Source: Thiocapsa roseilacustris (GTDB lineage Bacteria > Pseudomonadota > Gammaproteobacteria > Chromatiales > Chromatiaceae). Taken from it: 64,000 nt of DNA. The position numbers were made by a program, and so were the translations under genes. The notes under the pieces were generated by a model. It did no database searches. It was not told where the DNA came from and was given only the letters and a program-made list of their open reading frames with translations. Below, piece by piece: positions 44,022 through 53,135 of this stretch (the stretch's first letter is position 1; each line of letters starts with the position of its first letter). The stretch covers positions 1 to 64,000 of the forward strand of contig NZ_JBBWVE010000002.1 in NCBI RefSeq assembly GCF_041903755.1, read 5' to 3'.

Positions 44022-44603
44022 TCAGTCGTCGAGGTCGCGGGCAAGCGACTCACGGACCTCGGGTGTTGCCTCGACTTGATAGCCGTATTCCGGGTGATCG
44101 GTCCCGAGCGCGAGCTTCGCGCCCTGTTTCATCGCCGTGGCCATCGGCGCCGTCAGCTCGAAGCGCAGGAAATGCACGGCCGATGTCTTGGTTGCGTCCT
44201 CGCGTTCCATGTCCTCGTCGGCGATCGCATAGACCCGATCGAAATCGGCGATCTGGACCCACACCCGGTTCTCGATACCGCGTAGCCGCGTCAGGGCATC
44301 GCGTCGCTCGTCCACGTCCTCGTACTCGATCATGAAGGTCGCCTTCAAGTTACTCCCGTCCGGGATCAGCGGGTTGTAGGCGTCCAGCTCATCCTGGATT
44401 CCGGCCGACTCGAAGATCCGCTCGGCCCGCAGCATCTCTTGGATCTGATACTGCATGGTCAGGCGATCCTCGAAATAGAGTGTGGCATGGGCGCCGATCG
44501 CCACCTGACGATGCTTCTTGTGGGCCATCACGCGGGCGCGGAAATCACCGCGAGCCTCCGCGTACTTCTCGAGGCTGTAAAGGTCGTCTCGTGTCAAATG
44601 CAT
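44022..44603 (-). CDS. DUF3501 family protein
   Basis: A 193-residue cytoplasmic protein of the DUF3501 family: HLTRDDLYSLEKYAEARGDF, RVMAHKKHRQVAIGAHATLYFEDRLTMQYQIQEML and LIPDGSNLKATFMIEYED are typical. The family has no known activity but sits beside a heterodisulfide-reductase-like Fe-S protein, often with a rubrerythrin, in many genomes. Here the Fe-S gene is upstream in the same direction, 224 bases away, with a degenerate dispersed repeat in the gap; no rubrerythrin gene is present in the window. Confidence 0.85.
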   Translation of the reverse strand: MHLTRDDLYSLEKYAEARGDFRARVMAHKKHRQVAIGAHATLYFEDRLTMQYQIQEMLRAERIFESAGIQDELDAYNPLIPDGSNLKATFMIEYEDVDERRDALTRLRGIENRVWVQIADFDRVYAIADEDMEREDATKTSAVHFLRFELTAPMATAMKQGAKLALGTDHPEYGYQVEATPEVRESLARDLDD

Positions 44604-44735
44604 AGTCGTCTCCTAACCGATTGAGATGTCGATGCCGCCGCACTCGTGCAGGTCGTCGAATCCGGGCTGTCGCCGCTTCGCGCCGATCTCCGGCGTGTCC
44701 CCGGCTGTCCGAATGAACAGGGTCTTTTCCCACCC

Positions 44736-44821
44736 TGAACCGCGTCACCACCGATGTTTTCATGAACCACCAACTCCGACTCGATACGCCGGGCTTCACT
44801 GTCCCGTCGGACGCGGTTCAG
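44736..44821. repeat. Diverged repeat unit of the AACCGCG / CGCGGTT family
   Basis: TGAACCGCGTC at the left and GGACGCGGTTCAG at the right are inverted; the 60-base interior is diverged apart from GATGTTTT. It separates the Fe-S protein gene from DUF3501, its right edge lying 7 bases before the Fe-S gene's TGA. Confidence 0.65.
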
Positions 44822-44827
44822 CGCGGC

Positions 44828-46168
44828 TCAGAGCCCGTAGGCCATCCGCAGCAGACTCAGCGGATGGCGCTGCTCGCCGTCCTTGCCGAGTGCGTGCGCG
44901 ATATGGGCGCCGGCCATCGGACAGTCGCTACCGAAGTGGTCCGGTGCCGCCTTCTCGACGCGGCCGGCAACCGGTCGCACGATCTTCATCGCGGAGGCGT
45001 AGTACTCCTTCTTCACCGCGTAGGTGCCGTCGTGGCCCGAGCAACGCTCGATGATCTCCACGGTCGTGTCCGGCACCAATGCCAGAATCTCACGGGTCTT
45101 CTGCCCGATGTTCTGGACCCGCTGATGGCAGGACGCCTGGTAGATAACCTTTCCGAGCGGCTTCTTGAAATCCGTGTTGAGCTTGCCGTGTTTGTGCCGG
45201 AGCATTAGGTATTCGAAGGGGTCGAAGATGTGCGCCTTGACCGCCTGCACGTCCGCGTCCTCGGGGAACATCAGGGGAAGCTCCTGTTTGAACATGAGCA
45301 CACAGGACGGGACCATGGCGACGATGTCCCAGCCCTCGTCGACCAGACGCTTGAGCACCGGGATATTGGCGTCCTTCGCCGCCTTGACCGCGTTCAAGTC
45401 GCCGAGTTCGAGCTTGGGCATGCCGCAGCATTGCTCCTTCTCGGGGAGCGTGACCGGGATGCCCGAGTGCTCGAAGACGGCGATCAGGTCGGCGTTCACG
45501 CCGGGCTCGTTGTAGTTGCCGTAGCAGGTGGTGAAGAGCGCGACCTTACCGGTGGTCGGCCCGGCCGGCTCGCCGACGGCCTTGCGGCCCATACGCGCCT
45601 TTTCGGTTTTACGCAGTGTGCCGCTCACATAGGGGGGTACGCGTGCGTCCTTGTGGACACCGAGCACGGCCTCGAGTGCTTGTCGTCCGACCGCGCTGGC
45701 GTTGACTGCGTTGACCAGCCCGTTGACGACCGGGATGCCGGCCAGGGAGCCGACGGCATCCGTGCTGGTGAGGATGCGATCGCGCATCTTGACATTGCCT
45801 TGCCGGTATTTCACGGCCTTGGCACGGAGCATCAGGTGCGGGAAATCGAGGTTCCATTCGTGCGGCGGCACGTAGGGACACTTGGTCATGTAGCACAGAT
45901 CGCAGAGATAACAGTGGTCGACGACCTTCCAGTAGTCGTCCTTGGCGACGCCGTCGACCTCCATCGATTCGGACCCGTCCACCAGATCGAACAGCGTCGG
46001 GAAGGATTGGCAGAGACTGACGCAGCGGCGACAGCCGTGACAGATGTCGAAGACACGCTCCAGCTCTTCATCGAGCGAAGCCTGATCATAGAAATCAGCA
46101 CCTTGCCAGTCGAGCGGGTGACGGGTCGGGGCTTCGAGACTCCCCTCCCGGCTCATTGACGTCGCCAT
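44828..46168 (-). CDS. Heterodisulfide reductase/GlpC-like Fe-S oxidoreductase subunit
   Basis: A 446-residue cytoplasmic electron-transfer protein. Two [4Fe-4S] ferredoxin motifs are complete: C43-x2-C46-x2-C49-x3-C53 and C86-x2-C89-x2-C92-x4-C97. Two CCG-type domains follow (TTCYGNYNEPG with EQCCGMP, and SCHQRVQNIG with ERCSGHDG), as in GlpC, HdrB/D and LutA relatives. The second CCG signature is atypical (CSG). It is paired with DUF3501. The ATG at 46168 was chosen because GGGGAGG lies upstream; the longer frame adds 74 unlikely residues. Electron partners are unknown. Confidence 0.88.
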   Translation of the reverse strand: MATSMSREGSLEAPTRHPLDWQGADFYDQASLDEELERVFDICHGCRRCVSLCQSFPTLFDLVDGSESMEVDGVAKDDYWKVVDHCYLCDLCYMTKCPYVPPHEWNLDFPHLMLRAKAVKYRQGNVKMRDRILTSTDAVGSLAGIPVVNGLVNAVNASAVGRQALEAVLGVHKDARVPPYVSGTLRKTEKARMGRKAVGEPAGPTTGKVALFTTCYGNYNEPGVNADLIAVFEHSGIPVTLPEKEQCCGMPKLELGDLNAVKAAKDANIPVLKRLVDEGWDIVAMVPSCVLMFKQELPLMFPEDADVQAVKAHIFDPFEYLMLRHKHGKLNTDFKKPLGKVIYQASCHQRVQNIGQKTREILALVPDTTVEIIERCSGHDGTYAVKKEYYASAMKIVRPVAGRVEKAAPDHFGSDCPMAGAHIAHALGKDGEQRHPLSLLRMAYGL

Positions 46169-46420
46169 GTTGTAGCCTCCCCTGAATCGGTGGTATCCGC
46201 AGTCCAGCCGAATCGAGACCCGGCCATCACCCTTGGGTGCTTTGCCGGTTTCCATCCGCTCGCTGGATGTTCCCGAGGGCCCAGACGGACCGATCCGGAC
46301 GACGGATGCCGTGATTCTCAGTCCGGACGATATCCTAACTCTAGACGGGTCGGTGTCGGCGTACCAATCGACAGAGCGAATCGACATCATCGTCGAGACG
46401 AACCGTACCGCGCCGGTTCG

Positions 46421-46969
46421 TCACAGCAGCTTTTCGATCGCCCTAACGACCTTGCGGTCATCCGGCTTGGTGAAGCTGACGTAATGCTCCACGAGCTTTC
46501 CGTCCCGATCGATCAGGTACTTGTAAAAGTTCCACTTCGGGTAGGGGGCGCCGGCAACGGCCAGTCGCTCGAAGAGCGGCGATGCGGCACCCTTTTTAAC
46601 ATTCACCTTCTCGAACATCGGGAATTCGACCGAGTAGGTCAGCCGGCAGAATTTCTCGATCTCTTCCTCGTTTCCCGGCTCCTGGTTCGCGAAGTCGTTG
46701 GACGGGAAACCCAGCACGACGAGCCCTTGGTCCTTGTACTTGCTGTAGAGGGCTTCGAGTCCTTCGTACTGCGAGGTGAAGCCGCACTTGCTTGCGGTGT
46801 TGACGATCAGAATCACCTTACCCTGGTAGGCTTCGCAGAGGTTGACGACTTCCGCGCCTGCGAGTCGACGCATCTCGATATCGAGCAAGGGCGAGCAGGT
46901 TGGGTTGGCGGCGCTTGCTGTAGAGCTCATGGCGGCGATTCCTAGTGCAAATAGTGTGGCCTTGATCAT
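46421..46969 (-). CDS. Periplasmic glutathione peroxidase family protein
   Basis: A 182-residue peroxidase that reduces hydroperoxides with thiols. A signal peptide (MIKATLFALGIAAMSSTASA) indicates export. The catalytic set is present: Cys62 in NTASKCGFT, Gln96 in NDFANQEPG and Trp146-Asn147 in KWNFYKYLI. The active residue is cysteine, as in most bacterial enzymes, which usually use thioredoxin-like donors. It is monocistronic. A 50-bp perfect palindrome lies about 80 bases upstream of its start. Confidence 0.92.
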   Translation of the reverse strand: MIKATLFALGIAAMSSTASAANPTCSPLLDIEMRRLAGAEVVNLCEAYQGKVILIVNTASKCGFTSQYEGLEALYSKYKDQGLVVLGFPSNDFANQEPGNEEEIEKFCRLTYSVEFPMFEKVNVKKGAASPLFERLAVAGAPYPKWNFYKYLIDRDGKLVEHYVSFTKPDDRKVVRAIEKLL

Positions 46970-47049
46970 CGGGGTAAGTCTCTCCGAGCTCAGTCATGCT
47001 TCGTCCTGCTTGGTCTTTCGCGAGGTGATGCACAAAACTCCGATTACAA

Positions 47050-47099
47050 TCCCGTTCTCGGCACGGAGGCGACGCGTCGCCTCCGTGCCGAGAACGGGA
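47050..47099. repeat. Perfect 50-bp palindrome
   Basis: 25-base arms without a spacer: left arm TCCCGTTCTCGGCACGGAGG... and its exact reverse complement, centred on GACG|CGTC between positions 47074 and 47075. It lies between divergent genes (glutathione peroxidase and Fpr). No T-run follows on either strand. Confidence 0.95.
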
Positions 47100-47263
47100 G
47101 AGGTGAGGAGAGGTGGTAAGAGTGATTTGAAAACGGGGGGCGGGCACCAACCTCCGAACCTTACTGGAGGATGTCGTTTCGAGTGTCGTTAAGTACCTCG
47201 ACGATAGCGTGCGTGCGTTCACGACGACAGGATTTTTGGGATCAACGAGGAGCAGGATCGGTT

Positions 47264-48007
47264 ATGAGCGACTGGGTAAAAGCGAAGGTGACGGGCAAGC
47301 ATGCCTGGACGGACGGACTCTACAGCATGCAGTTCGACGGTCCGGTCGCCGACTTCAAGGCGGGGCAGTACATCAAGGTCGCCTTGGATATCGAGGGCGA
47401 TCGCGTGGGTCGACCCTATTCGCTGGTCAATCCGCCGCAGGAACGTCCGGTGGAGATCTATTTCAACGAGGTGCCGGAAGGCCCGCTGACGCCGCGTCTG
47501 TCCGATCTGAATCCCGGCGACGAGGTCTGGCTGTCGGAGAAGCCGGGCGGCATCTTCACGCTCGACACGGTCAAGCCCACGAAGACGCTCTGGCTGCTCG
47601 CAACCGGGACCGCACTTGGTGTCTATCTCTCGATCCTGCGTTCGCGGGAGCCTTGGGATCTGTTCGAGCGCGTCGTTCTGGTCCACGGCGTACGTCAGGC
47701 CACCGATCTGACCTATGGCGAGATCCTCGCGGCGATCGCCGAGCGCCGTGGCGAGCGGTTCAGGTTCGTGCCGGCGGTGAGTCGCGAGACGGTTCCGGAT
47801 GCGCTCTCGGGCCGGATCACCAATCTCTTGACGGGCGGCAGCTTGGAAGCGCACGTCGGAGCGGCCATCGACCCACACACCAGCCATGTGATGCTGTGCG
47901 GGAACTCGGCCATGATCAAGGATGTGAAGGTCATCCTCGAGGAGCGCGGTCTGGCCCGCCATAAGCGTCATGCGCCAGGGCAGTACACGACGGAGCAGTA
48001 CCATTAA
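47264..48007 (+). CDS. fpr: Ferredoxin--NADP reductase
   Basis: A 247-residue FAD enzyme that moves electrons between NADPH and ferredoxin or flavodoxin. The flavin motif RPYSLVN is at about residues 49-55, the loop GDEVWLSEKPGG follows, and the NADP-binding region runs LWLLATGTALGVYLSIL, VLVHGVRQATDL and VMLCGNSAMIKDV. It is of the bacterial short FPR type ending in a tyrosine-rich tail (GQYTTEQYH). The ATG is preceded by GAGGAGCAGGA. Its TAA stop coincides with the AT-rich spacer of a truncated dispersed repeat. Confidence 0.92.
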   Translation: MSDWVKAKVTGKHAWTDGLYSMQFDGPVADFKAGQYIKVALDIEGDRVGRPYSLVNPPQERPVEIYFNEVPEGPLTPRLSDLNPGDEVWLSEKPGGIFTLDTVKPTKTLWLLATGTALGVYLSILRSREPWDLFERVVLVHGVRQATDLTYGEILAAIAERRGERFRFVPAVSRETVPDALSGRITNLLTGGSLEAHVGAAIDPHTSHVMLCGNSAMIKDVKVILEERGLARHKRHAPGQYTTEQYH

Positions 48008-48105
48008 AAAATAGATCATTTTGGACCGCGTCCCCGCTAAGGGGTGTGGATGTGCCAAACGTCGAGCTCACTCGACAACGAGGATCCTGCTCTGGGCGCG
48101 GCTTA
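48005..48105. repeat. Spacer plus unit B of the composite repeat
   Basis: TAAAAAATAGATCATTTT followed by GGACCGCGTCCCCGC...GTCGAGCTCACTCGACA...GGGCGCGGCTTA. Unit A is absent. The TAA of the spacer is the stop codon of fpr. Confidence 0.85.
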
Positions 48106-48158
48106 TCCTTGGGCGATCCGGAATTCGGAGATCGGAATCGATTGCATCGACGAGCCGG

Positions 48159-49724
48159 ATGCCCATAGATACCTCTGCGACAACGCTCGAAACGCTGGTC
48201 CGACTCTCGGCTGACGTGACCACCCGCTCGTCGCGGCGCGACAAGATCGGTCTGATTGCGGGTGTGCTCGGTCGGCTGGGCCGCGAGGAGACTGCACTCG
48301 CGGCGAGCTATCTCGCCGGGGCGATCCCGCAAGGTCGCGTCGGGGTGGGGCCGGCGCAGGTCGATGCACTCCGAGGTCTAGTTCCGGTCGAGCAGGGCCG
48401 CTTGACCCTCGGTGACCTGGATCGGACATTCGATGCACTGCTTGCCGTCAAGGGTGCCGGGGCACAGGCACACCGGCGGTCGTTGTTGCAGGGTCTGTTC
48501 GAGCAGGCCACCCGCGAGGAACAGGGATTTCTTGCCCGCCTGATGCTCGGCGAGCTGCGGCAAGGGGCGGTCGAGGGGCTGGTGATGGAGGCGGTCTCGC
48601 AGGCGGCCGGGCTGGATCCCCCAATGGTTCGGCGCGCCCTCATGCTGAGCGGCGATCCGGCCCGGGTCACGCGCACGGCCTTCGACTCCGGTGCCGCGGG
48701 GCTGCGGGCGATCGGTCTCGAGCTCTTTCGCCCGATGCTGCCGATGCTCGCCCAACCTGCCGAGGATCTCGACGACGCGCTCGACCGGATCGCCGCGCCC
48801 GATCTCGAATTCAAGCTGGACGGTGCCCGTGTGCAGGTCCACAAGTGCGGCGAGGAGGTCCGGGTCTACAGCAGGCAGGGCCATGAGGTGACTGCGGCAG
48901 TGCCCGAGATTTCGGAGCTGATCGCACCGCTTCCCGTTGCGGACCTGGTGCTCGACGGCGAGGTGCTGGCGCTGCGTGCGGACGGGCGACCGCACCCCTT
49001 CCAGACGAGCATGCGCCGCTTCGGTCGGCGGCTCGACGTCGTGCGTCTGCGCGCCGAGCTGCCGCTGAGCGTCTTCTTCTTCGATTGCATTCAATGCGAC
49101 GGAACACTCATGATCGATGCCCCGGCGCGGGAGCGCTTCGCCGCACTCGCCGCGGTTGTTCCGGAGTGCGCGCTCATCCCGCGGTTGCAGCCGAGCGATG
49201 CGGCCGAGGCCCTCGCCTTTCTGGAGCGCGCACTCGCCGCGGGTCACGAGGGGATCATGGCCAAGGACCCGGCGGCCCCCTATGCGGCCGGTGCGCGCGG
49301 TCGCCAGTGGCTCAAGATCAAGCCGACGCAGACGCTCGACCTGGTGGTCCTGGCGGCGGAGTGGGGCAGCGGTCGGCGCAGCCGTTGGTTGAGCAATCTG
49401 CATCTGGGCGCACGCGACCCGGCGGGCGGCTTCGTGATGCTGGGCAAGACCTTCAAGGGCCTGACGGATGCGATGCTCATCTGGCAGACCGAGCGACTGA
49501 GTGTGCTCGCGGTGGCGCAGGAAGGCCAGGTGCTGCATGTGCGCCCCGAGCTGGTCGTCGAGATCGCCTTCAACGAGCTTCAGGAGAGTCCACAGTATCC
49601 GGGCGGGCTCGCCCTACGCTTCGCGCGTGTGAAGCGCCATCGTCCGGACAAGACTGCGGATCAGGCCGACGACATCGCGATGGTCCAAGCGCTCTTTCGA
49701 CGGCAGATCGCCTATTCGGCTTGA
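48159..49724 (+). CDS. ATP-dependent DNA ligase (LigB/archaeal type)
   Basis: A 521-residue DNA ligase that seals nicks using ATP. The adenylation lysine is Lys219 in FKLDGARVQVHK; other nucleotidyltransferase motifs are visible (VLDGEVLAL, FFFDCIQCDG, EGIMAKDP, QWLKIKP). The N-terminal 200 residues form the helical DNA-binding domain found in archaeal and mycobacterial LigB ligases, and an OB domain ends the chain. It is additional to the NAD-dependent LigA expected in any bacterium. The start at 48159 has no strong ribosome site. It stands between repeats, which suggests insertion into this location. Confidence 0.92.
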   Translation: MPIDTSATTLETLVRLSADVTTRSSRRDKIGLIAGVLGRLGREETALAASYLAGAIPQGRVGVGPAQVDALRGLVPVEQGRLTLGDLDRTFDALLAVKGAGAQAHRRSLLQGLFEQATREEQGFLARLMLGELRQGAVEGLVMEAVSQAAGLDPPMVRRALMLSGDPARVTRTAFDSGAAGLRAIGLELFRPMLPMLAQPAEDLDDALDRIAAPDLEFKLDGARVQVHKCGEEVRVYSRQGHEVTAAVPEISELIAPLPVADLVLDGEVLALRADGRPHPFQTSMRRFGRRLDVVRLRAELPLSVFFFDCIQCDGTLMIDAPARERFAALAAVVPECALIPRLQPSDAAEALAFLERALAAGHEGIMAKDPAAPYAAGARGRQWLKIKPTQTLDLVVLAAEWGSGRRSRWLSNLHLGARDPAGGFVMLGKTFKGLTDAMLIWQTERLSVLAVAQEGQVLHVRPELVVEIAFNELQESPQYPGGLALRFARVKRHRPDKTADQADDIAMVQALFRRQIAYSA

Positions 49725-49834
49725 GGTGATAGGACCGTGGGGCGACTTTAGTCGTCCAATGGCCGCCATGCGCCGTCGCGGTGCTCATTCCGGGACACCG
49801 CTAGCGGTGCAGTGTAGAGCGTCCGAGATCATTC

Positions 49835-49906
49835 TCGTTGTCGTTGTCGTCATCGTAATCGCAGTCGTATCGATCGTCGATGACGACAATGACAACGACA
49901 ACGAAC
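49835..49906. repeat. GTCGTT-type hexanucleotide array, locus 2 (imperfect palindrome)
   Basis: CTCGTTGTCGTTGTCGTCAT on the left and its near-inverse GACAATGACAACGACAACG on the right flank a centre GTCGTATCGATCGTCGAT. It lies in the 236-base gap between the ligase and photolyase genes. Confidence 0.8.
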
Positions 49907-49960
49907 GGTCTCGACACATCTGCCGTGCTGCACTAGACCCAAACGCTGACTCGGGTACCC

Positions 49961-51529
49961 ATGACCAATCCACTTTGTCGACATCTGGTGCTGGTGCTCG
50001 GGGACCAGCTCGATGCCGGAGCCGCGGCCGCACGCGACCTGGATGCGAGACGCGATCGGGTCTGGATGTGCGAGGCGGTCGAGGAGTCGACCCATGTGCC
50101 TTCGCACAAGGCACGGATTCTGTTGTTTCTTTCCGCGATGCGGCACTTCCGCGACGCCTTGGAGGCGGCGGGCGTCAGCGTCCATTATCGGGCGATGGAC
50201 GTCGAGGCCGATCTATCTCTTGCTGCCGGTCTCGCCGCAGCGATCCGGAGCCTGCGGCCGGAGCGCTTGATCCTGACCGAGCCGGGGGAGCATCGCGTGC
50301 TCGCTGCCTTGCAGGGCGTCGCCGAGGCTAGCGCAGTGCCGCTCGAGATCCGCCCGGACGACCACTTCATCTGCTCGCGAGAGGCGTTCGATCGTTGGGC
50401 GGTCGGTCGCAAAGGGCTCCGCTTGGAGCACTTCTACCGCCATTTGCGCAAACGGGAAGGCATCCTGATGGAAGGTCCGGCGGATCCTGCGCAGCCCGTC
50501 GGCGGGCAGTGGAACCTGGATCAAGAAAACCGCAAGGCGTTCGGTCGACAAGGTCCGGGCATGGTGCCTGAACCGATCGGTTTCCCACCCGACGCCATCA
50601 CGCGCGACCTGATCGTGATGGTCGAGCGGCGTTTCCCGGACGCCCCGGGCACACTGGAACGCTTCGACTGGCCGGTGACCGCGGTACAAGCCCGCGAGGC
50701 GCTCGATGACTTCATCCGCAACCGGCTCGCGGCGTTCGGCCCGTGGCAAGACGCCATGTGGACCGGCGAGCCCTATCTCCATCACGCGCGGATCTCGGCC
50801 GCCCTGAATCTCAAGCTGCTCGACCCGCGCACGGCGATCCATGCCGCGATCACGGCCTTCGAGGCGAACCAGGCGCCGCTCGCCTCGGTCGAAGGCTTCG
50901 TCCGCCAGATCCTCGGCTGGCGTGAGTATGTGCGCGGGATCTATTGGCGCGAAGGGCCGGTCTATCTGGAATCCAACGTTCTGGATGCACACTGCCCGCT
51001 CCCGAATTTTTACTGGACCGGCAAGACCGACTACGCTTGTCTCCAGGCGTCGATTGGACAGGTGCTCGCATACGGGTACGGCCACCATATCCAACGCCTG
51101 ATGGTGACCGGGCTCTTCGCGCTGCTGCTCGGGGTTGAGCCGCGCGAGGTCCATGCCTGGTACCTGGCAATGTTCGTGGATGCCGTCGAATGGGTCGAGG
51201 CGCCCAACGTGATCGGGATGAGCCAGTTTGCCGACGGCGGGTTGTTGGCCTCCAAACCCTATGTCGCGACGGGCCAATACATCAATCGGATGAGCAACTA
51301 TTGTCGGCAGTGCCGCTATGATCCGAAGGAGGCCGTCGGTGAGACCGCCTGTCCGTTTACGACGCTCTATTGGGACTTTCTCGATCGGCACCGGACTCGG
51401 TTCACCAACCATCCGCGCACCGCGCTGCAATGGCGGAATCTCGCGCGGTTGGACGTCGATCGTCTCGGGGCGATACGCCGGCAGGCGGAGGCACTTCGTG
51501 CAGATTTGGCAGCGGGAGGGAGCGGTTGA
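49961..51529 (+). CDS. Fe-S bacterial (6-4) photolyase/cryptochrome (PhrB type)
   Basis: A 522-residue photolyase-family flavoprotein of the FeS-BCP clade, whose members repair (6-4) photoproducts with light. Four cysteines at 360, 448, 451 and 464 have the same spacing (88, 3, 13) as the [4Fe-4S] ligands of Agrobacterium PhrB. The FAD region GYGHHIQRLMVTGLFALL and the C-terminal AVEWVEAPNVIGMSQFADGG are typical. The antenna domain (HLVLVLGDQLD start) would bind a lumazine-type pigment. Just upstream lie a DNA ligase gene and a hexanucleotide array. Confidence 0.93.
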   Translation: MTNPLCRHLVLVLGDQLDAGAAAARDLDARRDRVWMCEAVEESTHVPSHKARILLFLSAMRHFRDALEAAGVSVHYRAMDVEADLSLAAGLAAAIRSLRPERLILTEPGEHRVLAALQGVAEASAVPLEIRPDDHFICSREAFDRWAVGRKGLRLEHFYRHLRKREGILMEGPADPAQPVGGQWNLDQENRKAFGRQGPGMVPEPIGFPPDAITRDLIVMVERRFPDAPGTLERFDWPVTAVQAREALDDFIRNRLAAFGPWQDAMWTGEPYLHHARISAALNLKLLDPRTAIHAAITAFEANQAPLASVEGFVRQILGWREYVRGIYWREGPVYLESNVLDAHCPLPNFYWTGKTDYACLQASIGQVLAYGYGHHIQRLMVTGLFALLLGVEPREVHAWYLAMFVDAVEWVEAPNVIGMSQFADGGLLASKPYVATGQYINRMSNYCRQCRYDPKEAVGETACPFTTLYWDFLDRHRTRFTNHPRTALQWRNLARLDVDRLGAIRRQAEALRADLAAGGSG

Positions 51530-51617
51530 GGGTGAGAGCAGCTGTCAGCTATCAGCCTTTAACCTTTCGCCTTTAACCTCATGAACACAAATCAAAACAC
51601 TCCGGACGCGGTTTAAC

Positions 51618-52940
51618 ATGAGCACAGACGTCATCATTATCGGCGCCGGTCTCTCCGGCTTGGCCTGTGCCGTCACACTGCGCGAGCGGGGTTTCGAGCC
51701 CCTGCTGATCGAGGCGTCGGATGCTCCCGGCGGTCGCGTGCGCACCGATCGACGCGACGGCTTTCTCCTGGATCGCGGTTTCCAAGTCCTGCAGACCTGG
51801 TACCCCGAGGCGCAGCGGTTCTTCGACTACGCGCGCCTGGACCTCCGGCCCTTCTATCCGGGTGCTTTGGTCCATACCCAGGGCCGGATGCATCGCGTCA
51901 GCGATATCTGGCGCCGCCCGATGCGGCTGCCCGAGATGGTCGTGTCGCCGGTGGGAAGCCTCGGCGACAAGCTGAGACTCCTCGCGCTGCGTCGTCGCGC
52001 TTTGGCGGGCGATCTGCAAGCGCTCTATTTGCGTCCGGAGCGCGACGCCTTGGCCTTGCTGCGCGAGCTGGGTTTCTCGGCACGCATGATCGAGCGCTTC
52101 TTCAAGCCGTTTTTCAGCGGCGTCTTCTTCGAACCCGAACTGGGTGTGTCCTCGCGCGCATTCGAGTTCGTGTTCCGCGCCTTTGCGCTGGGCGACACCG
52201 CGCTGCCGACGCGTGGCATGGGCGAGCTTCCGGCACAGCTCGCGCAGCAGCTGCCTCGCGACTCCATCCGCACCGGCGCGCGGGTCGAGCGCATCCTGGA
52301 CCAACAGATCATGCTCGACACGGGCGAGCGGCTGCGGGCGGGCACCGTCGTGCTGGCGACCGAGGGAAACGAGACGGCGCGTCTTCTCGGTCGTTCGTAC
52401 GGTGCAGAGGTGGCTAGTCGGGGAACCACCTGCGTCTATTTCGCGGCGAGCGTTCCGCCGATCGAGGGACCTTATCTCGTCGTCAACGGCGAAGGGCGAG
52501 GGCGGATCAACAGCCTGCTTTGTCCGAGCAATCTCTCGGACCATTATGCCCCGCGGGGCGAGAGTCTCATCGCCGTCAACGCGCACGGCGCGGAGCACAA
52601 TCCGGATGCGCTCGAGACGGACCTGCGTCGCGAGCTCATCGCCTGGTTCGGCGATCAGGTTCTCGCCTGGAAGCGCTTGGCGGTGTATCGGCTGCCGCAT
52701 GCCTTGCCGGTTCAGTCGCCGCCGGTCGCCTATCCGGGTGCCGTGCGGCTGCGTCAATCCGATTGGCTCTGGACCTGCGGGGAATATCGGTCGGCACCCT
52801 CGATCCAATGGGCGCTACATTCCGGGCGTCGTGCGGGGGAGGAGATCGCGAGCAGCCTGCTCGGAAGCCACGCGGGAGGTGCGATCAGGCAGTTGGATGC
52901 CGGACCGCGCACCACGAGCCTGCCCTCGGCCGATCCCTGA
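51618..52940 (+). CDS. FAD-dependent amine oxidase/protoporphyrinogen oxidase-like protein
   Basis: A 440-residue flavoprotein beginning with the dinucleotide-binding motif VIIIGAGLSGLACAVTLRERG and the second FAD motif PGGRVRTD; the C-terminal FAD contact is TCGEYRSAPSIQWALHSGRRAG. The RxxGFLLDRGFQVLQ segment is typical of a subgroup of NAD(P)/FAD oxidoreductases related to amine and carotenoid oxidases. The substrate is unknown. It is adjacent to the photolyase gene, a frequent neighbour of such oxidoreductases. A repeat edge (GGACGCGGTTTAAC) abuts the ATG and may provide its ribosome binding site. Confidence 0.85.
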   Translation: MSTDVIIIGAGLSGLACAVTLRERGFEPLLIEASDAPGGRVRTDRRDGFLLDRGFQVLQTWYPEAQRFFDYARLDLRPFYPGALVHTQGRMHRVSDIWRRPMRLPEMVVSPVGSLGDKLRLLALRRRALAGDLQALYLRPERDALALLRELGFSARMIERFFKPFFSGVFFEPELGVSSRAFEFVFRAFALGDTALPTRGMGELPAQLAQQLPRDSIRTGARVERILDQQIMLDTGERLRAGTVVLATEGNETARLLGRSYGAEVASRGTTCVYFAASVPPIEGPYLVVNGEGRGRINSLLCPSNLSDHYAPRGESLIAVNAHGAEHNPDALETDLRRELIAWFGDQVLAWKRLAVYRLPHALPVQSPPVAYPGAVRLRQSDWLWTCGEYRSAPSIQWALHSGRRAGEEIASSLLGSHAGGAIRQLDAGPRTTSLPSADP

Positions 52941-53135
52941 TAAAGGGTTTTGATCGTGGTATGAACGGGACCTCGCCCGAGCGAGCGTCCGGCTCCGCTC
53001 GGAAGGGTTCAGACCCTAGCGAAAGGAGGGATTCTGTCGGCAAGAAAACCCAAGATCCTGAACGGGTTGCACCTACGCGGCCGATCTCCTATCGTAGCCG
53101 CTCACGAGAACAATCATCCACCTGGAGTTTGGAGT

